Shown here piece after piece: positions 36,100 through 44,969 of a DNA stretch of 64,000 bases. Below the pieces are notes generated by a model that was not told the DNA's origin, ran no database searches, and saw nothing but the letters and a program-made list of their open reading frames with translations. Made by a program: the position numbers and the translations under genes. The DNA lies in the NCBI RefSeq assembly GCF_037975445.1, contig NZ_CP150254.1, forward strand, positions 2,106,001 through 2,170,000, in the 5' to 3' direction. Within the stretch, counting starts at the first letter, position 1. The number at the start of each line of letters is the position of its first letter. The DNA is from Peribacillus sp. FSL P2-0133 (lineage in GTDB: Bacteria > Bacillota > Bacilli > Bacillales > DSM-1321).

Positions 36100-38103
36100 A
36101 TGTTAGATAAATTAGATGCACTTTCTATTAATACGATTCGTACATTATCGATTGATGCAATTGAAAAGGCTAATTCTGGCCATCCAGGTATGCCAATGGG
36201 TGCGGCGCCGATGGCGTATAAACTATGGACAGAATATATGAACCATAACCCGAAAAATCCAGATTGGTTTAATAGAGACCGCTTTGTTCTCTCAGCTGGT
36301 CATGGGTCTATGTTGTTATACAGCCTTCTTCATCTATCGGGCTATGGCTTATCTATCGATGATTTGAAAAGTTTCCGCCAATGGGGCAGTAAAACTCCAG
36401 GACATCCTGAATACGGACATACGGCTGGTGTAGATGCAACTACTGGGCCGCTTGGACAAGGTATCGCTATGGCAGTCGGAATGGCAATGGCAGAACGTCA
36501 CTTGGCAGAAAGCTATAACCGCGATTCTTATAATGTGGTCGATCATTATACATATAGTATTTGTGGAGATGGGGATTTAATGGAAGGTGTTTCTGCAGAA
36601 GCCGCTTCATTAGCTGGACATCTACAACTCGGAAGACTTGTTGTTTTATATGATTCTAATGATATTTCCCTTGACGGAGACTTAAGTCAATCATTTAGTG
36701 AAAGCGTAGCAGACCGGTTCAAATCTTATGGATGGCAATATATCCGCGTTGAGGATGGGAACGATCTTCAGGAAATTGCTAAAGCGATTGAAGAAGCGAA
36801 AACCGATGATGCACGCCCAACATTAATCGAAGTGAAAACAGTTATTGGTTACGGTTCACCAAACCGTTCAGGTAAATCTGCTGTTCACGGCGCTCCGCTT
36901 GGTGCAGATGAGCTGAAATTGACAAAAGAAGCATATAAATGGACATTCGAAGAGGACTTCTATGTTCCGGAAGAAGTGTATTCACACTTCAATGAAGCTG
37001 TTGTTGATGCAGGCGCTCAAAAAGAAGAGGCTTGGAATGAATTGTTTAAAAATTACAAAGAAGCACATCCTGAGTTAGCAGAGCAATTGGAGCTTGCCAT
37101 CAAAGGTGAACTGCCTGCTGAATGGGATCAGGAAATTCCAGTCTATGAAGAAGGTAAGACATTAGCTTCCCGTGCTTCAAGTGGGGAAGTACTAAATGCG
37201 ATTGCCAAAAAGGTCCCTAGCTTCATTGGGGGTTCTGCAGATTTAGCCGGATCGAATAATACTGCCATAAAAGGTGAGACAGATCTATTACCTGGTAATT
37301 ACAGTGGCCGTAATATATGGTTCGGTGTACGTGAATTCGCTATGGGTGCGGCTTTAAATGGAATGGCACTTCATGGTGGATTAAAAGTATACGGAGGAAC
37401 ATTCTTTGTATTCTCTGATTATCTACGTCCTGCCATAAGAATGGCAGCACTAATGGGACTGCCTGTAAACTATGTGTTCACTCATGACAGCATTGCTGTA
37501 GGGGAAGACGGACCGACTCATGAGCCAATCGAACAATTAGCATCATTGCGCGCAATGCCTAACCTAGGGGTAATACGTCCAGCTGATGGCAATGAAACGG
37601 CAGCAGCCTGGAAAGTGGCAATGGAGTCTACAAATAAACCAACTGCTCTTGTACTGACTCGTCAAGGCTTGCCAACAATAAAAGACACTTCCGAAACTGC
37701 GTATGAAGGTGTTTCAAAAGGTGCTTACATCATCTCTGCTTCTAAGAAAGAAGTAGCCGATGCATTACTTCTTGCGACTGGTTCCGAAGTGAACTTGGCT
37801 GTGGAAGCACAGAAATCTTTAGCGAACGAAGGAATTGATGTTTCGGTAATCAGCATGCCATCATGGGATCGTTTTGAAACTCAATCTAAAGAATATAAAC
37901 AAAGCGTAATCAATCCGGCAGTGAAAAAACGTCTAGCTATCGAAGTGGCTTCACCATTTGGCTGGGATCGTTATGCAGGTGATGAGGGTGAAATATTGGC
38001 CATCAATCATTTTGGAGCTTCTGCACCAGGCGGTAAAATCATGGAGGAATTCGGTTTCACTGTAGAAAATGTAGTTGCTCGAGTTAAGGAAATGCTTAAA
38101 TAA
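36100..38103 (+). CDS. tkt: Transketolase
   Basis: This 667-residue thiamine-diphosphate enzyme moves two-carbon units in the pentose phosphate pathway. Signatures are [15 protein letters not shown], the ThDP motif [32 protein letters not shown] and the transketolase motif [17 protein letters not shown]. The N-terminal ThDP, middle pyrimidine-binding and C-terminal domains are all present and the length is normal. It follows ynzC as in Bacillus subtilis and ends in a strong terminator. Confidence 0.98.
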   Translation: MLDKLDALSINTIRTLSIDAIEKANSGHPGMPMGAAPMAYKLWTEYMNHNPKNPDWFNRDRFVLSAGHGSMLLYSLLHLSGYGLSIDDLKSFRQWGSKTPGHPEYGHTAGVDATTGPLGQGIAMAVGMAMAERHLAESYNRDSYNVVDHYTYSICGDGDLMEGVSAEAASLAGHLQLGRLVVLYDSNDISLDGDLSQSFSESVADRFKSYGWQYIRVEDGNDLQEIAKAIEEAKTDDARPTLIEVKTVIGYGSPNRSGKSAVHGAPLGADELKLTKEAYKWTFEEDFYVPEEVYSHFNEAVVDAGAQKEEAWNELFKNYKEAHPELAEQLELAIKGELPAEWDQEIPVYEEGKTLASRASSGEVLNAIAKKVPSFIGGSADLAGSNNTAIKGETDLLPGNYSGRNIWFGVREFAMGAALNGMALHGGLKVYGGTFFVFSDYLRPAIRMAALMGLPVNYVFTHDSIAVGEDGPTHEPIEQLASLRAMPNLGVIRPADGNETAAAWKVAMESTNKPTALVLTRQGLPTIKDTSETAYEGVSKGAYIISASKKEVADALLLATGSEVNLAVEAQKSLANEGIDVSVISMPSWDRFETQSKEYKQSVINPAVKKRLAIEVASPFGWDRYAGDEGEILAINHFGASAPGGKIMEEFGFTVENVVARVKEMLK

Positions 38104-38114
38104 TAGTAATGGGG

Positions 38115-38147
38115 ACTGACACCAATTGGATTGGTGTCAGTTTTTTT
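38115..38147 (+). terminator. Terminator of tkt
   Basis: ACTGACACCAA (38115-38125) pairs with TTGGTGTCAGT (38131-38141), followed by seven T. Confidence 0.9.
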
Positions 38148-38400
38148 ACCAAATACAATCCTATATTATATTGAATGTGTTCCTATTCTAAAGGATATCT
38201 TCCATTCGACAAAAAAAGAAGAAAATTTCTCCAACAAACAACATATCTTTTTAGTTTGTCAATATATAATGAGAATAAATAAATTTCGTTTAAATGTGTC
38301 AGTTAAAGGGGAAAGTCATCAATAGTGGAAAATAGTGGAGAGGGTCCTGGTGGTTAGATATTTTCTTGACCAAAATAGGAGAGCTAGGAGGCATTGGCTG

Positions 38401-38841
38401 ATGAGAACCTATCAAATTTATTTAATCGAAGATGAATTTGCCCATCATTATTATGGAAGAGAAAAGCTATTTTTCAATTTGTTTTTGGAGTATATTCAAG
38501 CAAGGGGCAGACTGAAGAGTATTTTGCAAAAACAAATCGAATATGTCACCAAAACAGTCCCGATTAACCAGTTGCAGGTAGCTATTGAACAACGTTTGCA
38601 AAAAAAGATGAATTATTGGACTCAAAATGGAAAATACTATTTAGAAAAAACAAACGGAACAAGTAAAGCCGTTTTAATCATTCAAAATGAGTCCATTACT
38701 CTTAAAGCTGAAGGAGATTATGAAGCGGAGACCGCTTTCTTTGAAAGTATTCGAAAATATGAAGCGAGTTTTCTGGCCATTGATTTCGAACATGAAAAAT
38801 ACGGTTGGTTAAAACCGATAAAAGAAAGAAAATTTGTCTAA
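38401..38841 (+). CDS. sirA: SirA, sporulation inhibitor of DNA replication
   Basis: This 146-residue protein (MRTYQIYLIEDEFAHHYYGRE) matches SirA/YneE, which binds DnaA domain I and blocks new rounds of replication in cells that enter sporulation. The frame is open from 38335, but the ATG at 38401 has AGGAGG at the right distance and gives the Bacillus subtilis length. It lies between tkt and yneF, as in that species. Expression is expected under Spo0A control; a 0A box was not established here. Confidence 0.9.
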   Translation: MRTYQIYLIEDEFAHHYYGREKLFFNLFLEYIQARGRLKSILQKQIEYVTKTVPINQLQVAIEQRLQKKMNYWTQNGKYYLEKTNGTSKAVLIIQNESITLKAEGDYEAETAFFESIRKYEASFLAIDFEHEKYGWLKPIKERKFV

Positions 38842-38925
38842 ATGGGGGACTTTTCGGTAGCGGGTATTGTATAATAACCTTTGGTCTAGTACACTGATGT
38901 TAGACAACATGAAGGAGGAAATAGT

Positions 38926-39141
38926 ATGTGGGTTTACATTCTAGTTGGCGTACTGGCATTGATTGCTGGAGTAGTGCTGGGATTTTTCATCGCTCGTAAA
39001 TACATGATGGATTACTTAAAGAAAAATCCGCCAATTAACGAACAGATGTTGAAAATGATGATGATGCAAATGGGTATGAAACCATCCCAAAAGAAAATTA
39101 ATCAAATGATGAGCGCCATGAATAAACAACAAACAAAATAA
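38926..39141 (+). CDS. yneF: YneF, UPF0154 membrane protein
   Basis: This 71-residue protein has one N-terminal transmembrane segment ([26 protein letters not shown]) and a short, methionine-rich cytoplasmic tail ([27 protein letters not shown]). Both are typical of UPF0154. The function is unknown. The ATG has GAAGGAGGAAA before it. Confidence 0.95.
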   Translation: MWVYILVGVLALIAGVVLGFFIARKYMMDYLKKNPPINEQMLKMMMMQMGMKPSQKKINQMMSAMNKQQTK

Positions 39142-39286
39142 GATAGCATGAAACTTTGATATATCAATGTTCTTGGAAGATTGGATGCAAAATTTTATAT
39201 AATATCGAACTGGTTGATCCATTTAGACTGAATTCTTCCACCGATTTTATATAAAATTTTGGTTTATCTTTCATTTTTGTTTCTTA

Positions 39287-39331
39287 AGCCACTTTTTCTG
39301 AATGAATGATTCAGTAAAGGTGGTTTTTGTT
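39287..39331 (+). terminator. Terminator downstream of yneF
   Basis: CCACTTTTTCTGAAT (39289-39303) pairs with ATTCAGTAAAGGTGG (39309-39323) at 14 of 15 positions, followed by a T-rich tail. An AT-rich inverted repeat (AAAATTTTATAT / ATATAAAATTTT) lies just before it. Confidence 0.7.
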
Positions 39332-39524
39332 TTGGAAGGAAATCTAAATGTTAATGTAAAAAATAAAAATCTTTTCTCTTAATCTTTTTTATTTAAGCAC
39401 TTAGACAATAGAGAGTTAGTTAATATATAAAATTGATTAAAGGTAAGCATCCAAGTAATCGGGTGTTTTTGATTTGAATGAACTTTATAAATAGAAGAGC
39501 GATTAACCTGAATTGGTCGAGTGC

Positions 39525-39735
39525 TTATTTTTTATTTAGGGAATTTTTTACACCAGGACCTACTTCCTCGACAGCCCCCATTGGCTTATGGCTAAAAACA
39601 CATAATCCGTGGGTTATTTGGAATACTTTAATGAATCAAGCTCAAGTCAGAACCGCAAATGGCTGAAGTTGTAACTTTTACGATAATATCATCTGAAGTT
39701 TTGGTATAGGGGTATTTAACTTCTTTTGGGTTAAT
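39525..39735 (-). pseudogene. Remnant of a zinc-dependent alcohol dehydrogenase
   Basis: The minus strand reads PKEVKYPYTKTSDDIIVKV, then TTSAICGSDLSLIH, which is the N-terminal catalytic-zinc motif (CGSDLH) of medium-chain dehydrogenases. After an in-frame stop and a frameshift it continues SHKPMGAVEEVGPGVKN, which matches the GHEPMGxVEEVGxxVK segment that follows in such enzymes. The order is that of the family, but everything after residue 70 or so is gone. It is a decayed fragment. Confidence 0.65.
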
Positions 39736-39958
39736 AGGTGATAATAAGGTTTCAAAAGGTTATTATCATCCTCAGGGTAAAAGTGAGCAATCTAGGTTAA
39801 TCTAATATCGGCATATACAGCATTGAATCTTTCTCAACAAGGAAATATCTCTCTAAAAATCATTCCCTCTTTCCTTTGTGTAGGGGGGATTTCATTAAAA
39901 CAATAAATTAATCAACACAGTTGAGGAAGCTGTTGAGTTTTTTGACTTGACTTTATCA

Positions 39959-39981
39959 ACTGTAAATATTATTATTACAGT
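39959..39981 (+). promoter_or_regulatory. Inverted repeat upstream of the Rrf2 gene, candidate operator
   Basis: ACTGTAA (39959-39965) and TTACAGT (39975-39981) form a perfect inverted repeat separated by nine AT bases. It lies 26 bases before the GTG start, so probably over or just after the promoter. The TATTATTACAGT half recurs upstream of the next operon. Confidence 0.6.
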
Positions 39982-40006
39982 AATCTTCTTGAGGAGGATG
40001 CGAAAA

Positions 40007-40426
40007 GTGAATAGTGATTTTACAATAGCTGTGCATAGTTTGGTCTATTTAGCTTATCTACCAGATCATATGGCAAGCAGTGAGTCTATCGCAGAAAACG
40101 TTTGTACAAACCCGGCAAGGATTCGAAAGATGATGAGCTGCTTAAGAAAAAAAGGATTTGTTAAAACTAAAGAAGGTGTTGGCGGAGGCTATATTCTAGA
40201 CTGTAACCCTGAAGAGGTAAGTTTGGCAGATATTTATATAACTGTTTCACATGGGACATTGAAACCAAAGTGGTGTACAGGTGATCCGGAGAAAAAATGT
40301 GTCATATCTTCCAATACCCAGATAGTCATGAATCAAATATTCGATGAAGCTGAATTATATTTTGAAAAATATTTAGAAGATATAACTCTCAGCACTTTTT
40401 TGGAAAAAATTAAACAATGTCCGTGA
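40007..40426 (+). CDS. Rrf2-family transcriptional regulator
   Basis: This 139-residue winged-helix protein (NSDFTIAVHSLVYLAYL, SSESIAENVCTNPARIRKMMSCLRKKGFVKTKEGVGGGY) belongs to the YwnA-like part of Rrf2. The C-terminal region has two cysteines (CTGDPEKKC) but not the three-cysteine cluster motif of IscR/NsrR, so it may sense thiol stress. GTG at 40007 is chosen because GAGGAGG lies at the right distance; ATG at 39998 is too close. It probably controls itself and the genes that follow. Confidence 0.85.
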   Translation: MNSDFTIAVHSLVYLAYLPDHMASSESIAENVCTNPARIRKMMSCLRKKGFVKTKEGVGGGYILDCNPEEVSLADIYITVSHGTLKPKWCTGDPEKKCVISSNTQIVMNQIFDEAELYFEKYLEDITLSTFLEKIKQCP

Positions 40427-40454
40427 TATTGATTTAGTTTTTTCTTTGCACTAA

Positions 40455-40476
40455 ATGTATATTTTATTATTACAGT
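40455..40476 (+). promoter_or_regulatory. Second copy of the Rrf2 operator half-site
   Basis: TATTATTACAGTT here repeats the half-site found at 39970-39981, and AATGTAT on the left makes a poorer partner. It lies about 45 bases before the ATG of the IDEAL-like gene, a promoter position. Confidence 0.5.
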
Positions 40477-40520
40477 TAATAACTATAGTTTGAATATCAA
40501 ATGAACATAAAAGGGGTGTT

Positions 40521-40913
40521 ATGGAAATGGTTGAAAACGATCAGTTCAAAAATGGGGATTGGGTACAGGGAAAATCAAGAGATGGGGAACTTATCCATGG
40601 TTTCATTGAAACGGTAAGTGATAGTCGAGAAATCGTTAAAGTGAATGTGGTGGAAAGTGACAATGAAAAAGCGGTTGGGAAATCGATTTGGATTCCGAGT
40701 AAATGGACTGAAAAACTGCCGGATCTAGAAATCAGTAACGAAAATCATCTTTTGGCCTTAATTGATTTAGCGTTACTTTCTAAAGATGAAACATGGTTTA
40801 TGGAGTTATCCGGTAAATTGGAATCCATCAAAATTCATCCGAAAATAAATGCGCGGATATCAGAGTTTCTTATCCCGGGTAATAGAATCGCTAAACTTGA
40901 TTTAAATAGATGA
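40521..40913 (+). CDS. IDEAL-domain-like protein upstream of thioredoxin
   Basis: This 130-residue soluble protein has an N-terminal beta-rich part (NGDWVQGKSRDGELIHGFIETV) and a helix-rich segment, HLLALIDLALLSKDETWFMELSGKLES (in two pieces around residues 73-98), that resembles the IDEAL domain. IDEAL domains occur in small Firmicutes proteins such as competence and adaptor regulators. The function is not known. It lies 47 bases upstream of a thioredoxin gene in the presumed Rrf2-controlled operon. The ribosome binding site is AAAGGGGTGTT. Confidence 0.6.
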   Translation: MEMVENDQFKNGDWVQGKSRDGELIHGFIETVSDSREIVKVNVVESDNEKAVGKSIWIPSKWTEKLPDLEISNENHLLALIDLALLSKDETWFMELSGKLESIKIHPKINARISEFLIPGNRIAKLDLNR

Positions 40914-40960
40914 TGAGTAAAGACCATAAATATTTCGGATAATACAAGGAGGAAATGATC

Positions 40961-41281
40961 ATGACAATAGAACATGTAACAGATGATAATTTTGCTAGTG
41001 AAATCAAGGAAGGTTTAGTATTGGTTGATTTTTGGGCACCGTGGTGCGGCCCGTGTAAAATGATTGCCCCAGTGCTTAATGAAATTGATGTGGAAATGGG
41101 TGATCGGGTTAAGATCGTAAAACTTAATGTGGATGAAAATTCAGATACGACAAGCGAATATGGAGTGATGGGAATTCCAGCTCTAATTCTATTCAAAGAT
41201 GGAGAAAAGGTAGATCAAGCTATTGGCTTCCAGCCAAAAGAAGCCATTTCGGCATTAATCACAAAACATGCATGTTCATAA
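40961..41281 (+). CDS. Thioredoxin
   Basis: This 106-residue protein has the thioredoxin fold and active site WCGPC (C29, C32) in LVDFWAPWCGPCKMIAP, then the cis-proline GIPALILFK. ATG at 40961 is preferred over 40955 because GGAGG lies 8 bases upstream. The main housekeeping trxA is usually elsewhere in Bacillus, so this is probably an accessory copy. It sits between the IDEAL-like gene and an Old Yellow Enzyme homologue, consistent with a thiol or electrophile stress operon. Confidence 0.94.
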   Translation: MTIEHVTDDNFASEIKEGLVLVDFWAPWCGPCKMIAPVLNEIDVEMGDRVKIVKLNVDENSDTTSEYGVMGIPALILFKDGEKVDQAIGFQPKEAISALITKHACS

Positions 41282-41365
41282 TAATTATCATAATATGCGG
41301 ATGTGTATTGTGAATTAAGGACTTATACCAACCAACATGGTAGTAACTAAATGGAGGATTACTAA

Positions 41366-42487
41366 ATGAATTCTATATATACACCATTATTTGAATCGTT
41401 CAATTTAGGAAAGAAATTAGAAGTGAAAAATCGATTGGTGATGGCGCCTATGACAAATTTCTCTTCTAATCCTGACGGGACTGTAACCGACGCCGAAGTT
41501 AATTATTATGAACGTAGGTCAAGCGGGGTCGGCATGGTTATAACGGCTTGTACTTACGTGACGGCTAATGGCAAAGGTTTTCATGGGGAATTTGGCGGAG
41601 ATCAGGATGAATTGATACCTAGTCTAAGTCGTTTGGCATCAGCGATTAAAGCGAAAGGTGCAAAGGCAATTCTTCAGATTTTTCATGGCGGACGTGAGGT
41701 ACCACCGGAATTAGTAAATGGAGATGTTGTCAGTGCAAGCAATATTCCATCGGAAGGAGAAGGGAAAGCAGTTCCGCGCCCACTATCTGAAAAGGAAATA
41801 GAATCGATTATTCTCGACTTTGGTGAAACCACCCGACGTGCCATTGAAGCGGGATTTGACGGTGTCGAGATTCACGGTGCAAATGGTTACTTGCTACAGC
41901 AATTCTTTTCGCCTCATTCAAACCGTCGTGAAGACAAGTGGGGAGGCTCTCTTGAAAAGCGCCTGACTTTTCCATTAGCGGTTGTGGATGAAGTGAAAAA
42001 GGCTGTTGCTGAACATGCCAAGGATCCGTTCATCGTAGGATATCGTTTTTCACCTGAGGAACAGGAAACACCAGGAATCACCATGGATGATACACTTGCA
42101 TTAATTGATGGACTTGTATCAAAGGATCTGGATTATCTTCATGTTTCATTAATGGATTTCTGGTCGAAAGCAAGACGGGGAACAGACGTTGACCGACCTA
42201 GGATAGAGATTATTAAAGAACGTATCGGAGATCAAGTTCCCTTAATTGGTGTTGGTTCAATCTATACAGCGGATGATGCGATCAAAGCACTGCAATCGGG
42301 GGTTCCGTTAATCGCATTAGGCCGTGAAATCATAATCGATCCTGAATGGGTACAAAAAGTGGAACAAGGCAGGGAAGCAGAAATCGTGACAAAAATAAAC
42401 AAGGATAATCAGCAGCAACTTGATATTCCAGACCCATTATGGCAAGCGATCATCCACTCTCCAGGATGGTTTCCAGGGATTGAATAA
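41366..42487 (+). CDS. Old Yellow Enzyme-family NADH-dependent flavin oxidoreductase
   Basis: This 373-residue FMN-binding TIM-barrel protein matches the YqiG/NADPH-dehydrogenase branch. Signatures are KNRLVMAPMTNFSSNPDG, FHGGREVP, DGVEIHGANGYLLQQFFSPHSNRRED and the phosphate-binding ALGREIIIDPEWVQK. Such enzymes reduce electron-poor alkenes and are often induced by electrophiles. It ends the presumed Rrf2 operon and is followed by a terminator. Confidence 0.93.
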   Translation: MNSIYTPLFESFNLGKKLEVKNRLVMAPMTNFSSNPDGTVTDAEVNYYERRSSGVGMVITACTYVTANGKGFHGEFGGDQDELIPSLSRLASAIKAKGAKAILQIFHGGREVPPELVNGDVVSASNIPSEGEGKAVPRPLSEKEIESIILDFGETTRRAIEAGFDGVEIHGANGYLLQQFFSPHSNRREDKWGGSLEKRLTFPLAVVDEVKKAVAEHAKDPFIVGYRFSPEEQETPGITMDDTLALIDGLVSKDLDYLHVSLMDFWSKARRGTDVDRPRIEIIKERIGDQVPLIGVGSIYTADDAIKALQSGVPLIALGREIIIDPEWVQKVEQGREAEIVTKINKDNQQQLDIPDPLWQAIIHSPGWFPGIE

Positions 42488-42567
42488 ATAGACGTCATAT
42501 ATTAGTGAAATAAAAAATGCATAATGGTGTTCAAAACCATTATGGAATGAATATACTTGGAAAAAAT

Positions 42568-42620
42568 AACCCCGGACAACGGACACACATATAAAAGTGT
42601 TCCTTGTCCGGGGTTTTTAT
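42568..42620 (+). terminator. Terminator after the OYE gene
   Basis: AACCCCGGACAA (42568-42579) pairs with TTGTCCGGGGTT (42604-42615), with an inner GGACAC/GTGTTCC stem, followed by TTTTT. Confidence 0.85.
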
Positions 42621-43178
42621 GTTTATGGAAGGATCATTTAGATGAGTGGAGTATTTTCAAATTCAATCCTTGAAAAGAATGAATAACTGAGTAATCTATT
42701 TCCAAGCTTTTTCGGAAAATGACAAAGGGGAAAGACTTACGAATTTTCATTACCAGCAATTAAGTCTTAAGGACAGATACAATCGGAGATTTTGGCGAGG
42801 AAAGGGGCTTTCTTTACGGAATGCTTGTAAAAGGAAGGAGGAAACCACTCTTCCAGAATCACAGCTTTAGAGGACTAACTAGGAAAGCCTCCACGCCCAA
42901 AAGAGCCAAAGAGGGCTTAAGAAAATGACAATACCGGGACCACTTATTTGCTTCTTAGGCACTTTTTTTATATTGTCCGTAAAGATTATTTTTTTGTCTT
43001 TTTCTGTCGTATTATAGAGAGCGATTAAATACAAAATGGTAACCAAAGTAGAAGTATATTTAAAAAAATAATGTGTACTGCCATCCGGAAAACACTACAT
43101 AGAATCTAATAAAAAAATATACTAATCTAAAACGAAGTTTATTATTTCTAAATGATAAAATTTAATAATTTTAAACAA
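42621..43178. other. Gap without recognisable gene
   Basis: No frame with start signals or family resemblance is seen. A short inverted repeat near 42885-42918 (AAAGCC / GGGCTT) is the only structure. Confidence 0.5.
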
Positions 43179-43440
43179 TTAAAAGTTTATCCTTCCATTC
43201 TTAGGTTTATAATCGATTCCGTGGTATATAGCTACCCTAGTTCCAATTTCAAAATATACAATAGCATAGTTTATTGCATAAACAGCACTAACAGTAAGAG
43301 CAGGTGCTCCCCATGCTATTAATCGGCTATTAACTGTTTCAGTAAAAATTCTTGCTGCTTCTTTTCTTAAGAATAAATGCTTTCACAGAACCAGCAGCTA
43401 CTCCAAACACTGCCATGTCCAATAATGAATAGAAGACAAA
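43179..43440 (-). pseudogene. Broken gene for a small membrane protein
   Basis: The minus strand reads LDMAVFGVAAGSVKAFI and LKKRSSKNF, then shifts frame at the duplicated AAGAAGC-type repeat. It continues KEAARIFTETVNSRLIAWG, APALTVSAVYAINYAIVYF and EIGTRVAIYHGIDYKPKNG before a TAA. The two halves overlap at the frameshift and make one protein with hydrophobic segments. No intact start is visible. The family is not recognised. Confidence 0.5.
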
Positions 43441-43631
43441 AAACTGTAAGAGAAGACTCTGATAAAAATTGATATGAACTGTAGACTAGTACCTAGGGAA
43501 AATAGTATATGTAGTTGATTTTAAGGGGAATTTAAATCGAAAATCACTTGTTGGGAGTCTGATCCTTATACATTCGTACCAAAGATTAGAATCTGGAGAA
43601 AATATGTCCTGGTTCTTTCTAAGGAAAAAGA

Positions 43632-43668
43632 AAAAACACGGAGTGGTTTTATCCAACTCCGTGTTTTT
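43632..43668 (-). terminator. Terminator of doxX
   Basis: AAAAACACGGAGT and ACTCCGTGTTTTT form a long stem around the middle segment, with A/T runs on both sides. It lies just past the doxX stop on the minus strand. Confidence 0.8.
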
Positions 43669-43701
43669 CATAATGTAGGGATTATAAAACCTAAACTTTC
43701 C

Positions 43702-44100
43702 TTAAAACAGAAAAGAATCAAGTGAGTATGGGCCAGCTCCGGTTAACGCAACGCCAATCGCCACTGCAAGAACGGCAAGATTATATTCATAACCATTTTG
43801 AGTTGCCCAGTAGCCATTTGCTCCATGGACTTTAACGATCGCAACGATCATTGTAAGTGCAATTAATATACCTGCAAAGGGTGTAAGGAGACCTAAAGCA
43901 AATAAAGCTCCGCCAATAAGCTCTGATAGACCTGCAAATAGGGCCATGGTAACTCCTGGCTTCATGCCAATCGAATCAAACCAGCCTCCTGTACCTTTCA
44001 AGCCATGTCCGCCAAACCATCCAAATAATTTTTGAGCTCCATGTCCAACAAACGATAAACCGATTACCACACGTATAACTAATAAACCTATACCAATCAT
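43702..44100 (-). CDS. DoxX-family membrane protein
   Basis: This 132-residue protein has four hydrophobic segments and the DoxX signatures RVVIGLSFVGHGAQKLFGWFGG, MALFAGLSELIGGALFALGLLTP and MIVAIVKVHGANGYW. Bacillus DoxX proteins such as CatD and MhqP belong to quinone and diamide stress regulons. The ATG has CCAGGGGGGAATC before it. The upstream region has symmetric elements like those of the MarR-type regulator MhqR, which supports a quinone-stress role. Confidence 0.9.
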   Translation of the reverse strand: MIGIGLLVIRVVIGLSFVGHGAQKLFGWFGGHGLKGTGGWFDSIGMKPGVTMALFAGLSELIGGALFALGLLTPFAGILIALTMIVAIVKVHGANGYWATQNGYEYNLAVLAVAIGVALTGAGPYSLDSFLF

Positions 44101-44142
44101 TTATGATTCCCCCTGGAATTTATTTTTAATTTAGATATTTTT

Positions 44143-44211
44143 AATTCGAGATTTATATTTTAAAAAAAGTAAGGGTGTTATCTCGAATTAATTTATCTTT
44201 AATTAAAGATA
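44143..44211 (-). promoter_or_regulatory. MhqR-like operator cluster upstream of doxX
   Basis: AATTCGAGAT (44143-44152) and its exact reverse complement ATCTCGAATT (44180-44189) face each other. An 18-bp perfect palindrome, TATCTTTAATTAAAGATA, follows at 44194-44211. All three share the ATCT..AATT..AGAT layout known for MhqR sites in Bacillus subtilis. They lie 43-111 bases before the doxX start. Confidence 0.6.
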
Positions 44212-44259
44212 ATATTTATTGAGCGATTTGTCAAATATAATTTTTTCATTTTAATTTGA

Positions 44260-44400
44260 ATGATTGCCGTGGAGAAAAAGGAACGAGGTTCTGTACTAAA
44301 GGGAGATGAGCCCGATTCAGAAAAAGAGGAGGAATGTGTTCACTGTCAGCTACTACAATTACAGCGTACTGGAACATGTCATATGCATTATTTTAAATGA
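44260..44400 (+). CDS. Putative small cysteine-rich protein
   Basis: A 46-residue frame (MIAVEKKERGSVLKGDEP, then DSEKEEECVHCQLLQLQ and RTGTCHMHYFK) ends directly at a strong terminator. The acidic middle and the CVHC plus CHMH residues could bind zinc. The start is uncertain (ATG 44260 or GTG 44269) and no good ribosome binding site is seen. Support comes from the terminator and the composition. It is too short for family assignment. Confidence 0.35.
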   Translation: MIAVEKKERGSVLKGDEPDSEKEEECVHCQLLQLQRTGTCHMHYFK

Positions 44401-44436
44401 AAAAACAGGCAGCGCACATAGCGCTTGCCTGTTTTT
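44401..44436 (+). terminator. Strong terminator after the small cysteine-rich frame
   Basis: AAAAACAGGCA (44401-44411) pairs with TGCCTGTTTTT (44426-44436), with GCGC/GCGC continuing the stem inside. Confidence 0.85.
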
Positions 44437-44550
44437 ATATAGCAAAGGTCATGCCTAAGTATTCAAATGAGAATGAATGTAAAAAGGGGAGTTTGACAGC
44501 AAATAATTCATATAATAACATATGCGGTTATCTATGGGAGATGAACTGAG

Positions 44551-44724
44551 TTAAAAACCTGAACCGGTTTTATAAAAAAGTTCATTATATTTATTTAATA
44601 ATTGATCGAGTTGCTGGCTATATTCAACGGCAACATGCGAGTTTAAACCATCTTTAGCGACAATCTTGATAAGTTCATTTCTCTTTAATTCAATCTGTTC
44701 GAGAAATTCATTCTTTTTAGCCAT
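44551..44724 (-). CDS. Spo0E-like sporulation regulatory phosphatase
   Basis: This 57-residue two-helix protein has the Spo0E signature SQQLDQLLNKY (S-x-x-L-D). Spo0E-like proteins dephosphorylate Spo0A-P and delay sporulation. The frame is open from 44757, but ATG at 44724 has AAAGGAAATAT before it and gives the family length. A Spo0E-like gene (ynzD) occurs in this part of the Bacillus subtilis chromosome; orthology is inferred. Confidence 0.85.
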   Translation of the reverse strand: MAKKNEFLEQIELKRNELIKIVAKDGLNSHVAVEYSQQLDQLLNKYNELFYKTGSGF

Positions 44725-44969
44725 TATATTTCCTTTCTGGCCCCAACATTTTTTCAAGGTACCCTTAATTTATGTGTTCGTTGTAAAATATGTATGAATA
44801 TAACAATTATATCGGCTTGGACTAATGAATTCAAATAAGTTAACTTAATCCGTCGCCCCATCAAGTTTAAGCAATTGGTTGTCATGAAATATTCACAGTT
44901 CCATAAATGTATTTTTTTATCTTATTTGTTACAATGTTTATAGGTTGACATACATAGGAGTGAGCTTAT

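Noticed and set aside
39478..39666. 62-codon plus-strand frame
   Set aside because: The minus strand carries the zinc-ADH remnant; the plus frame has no start signal.
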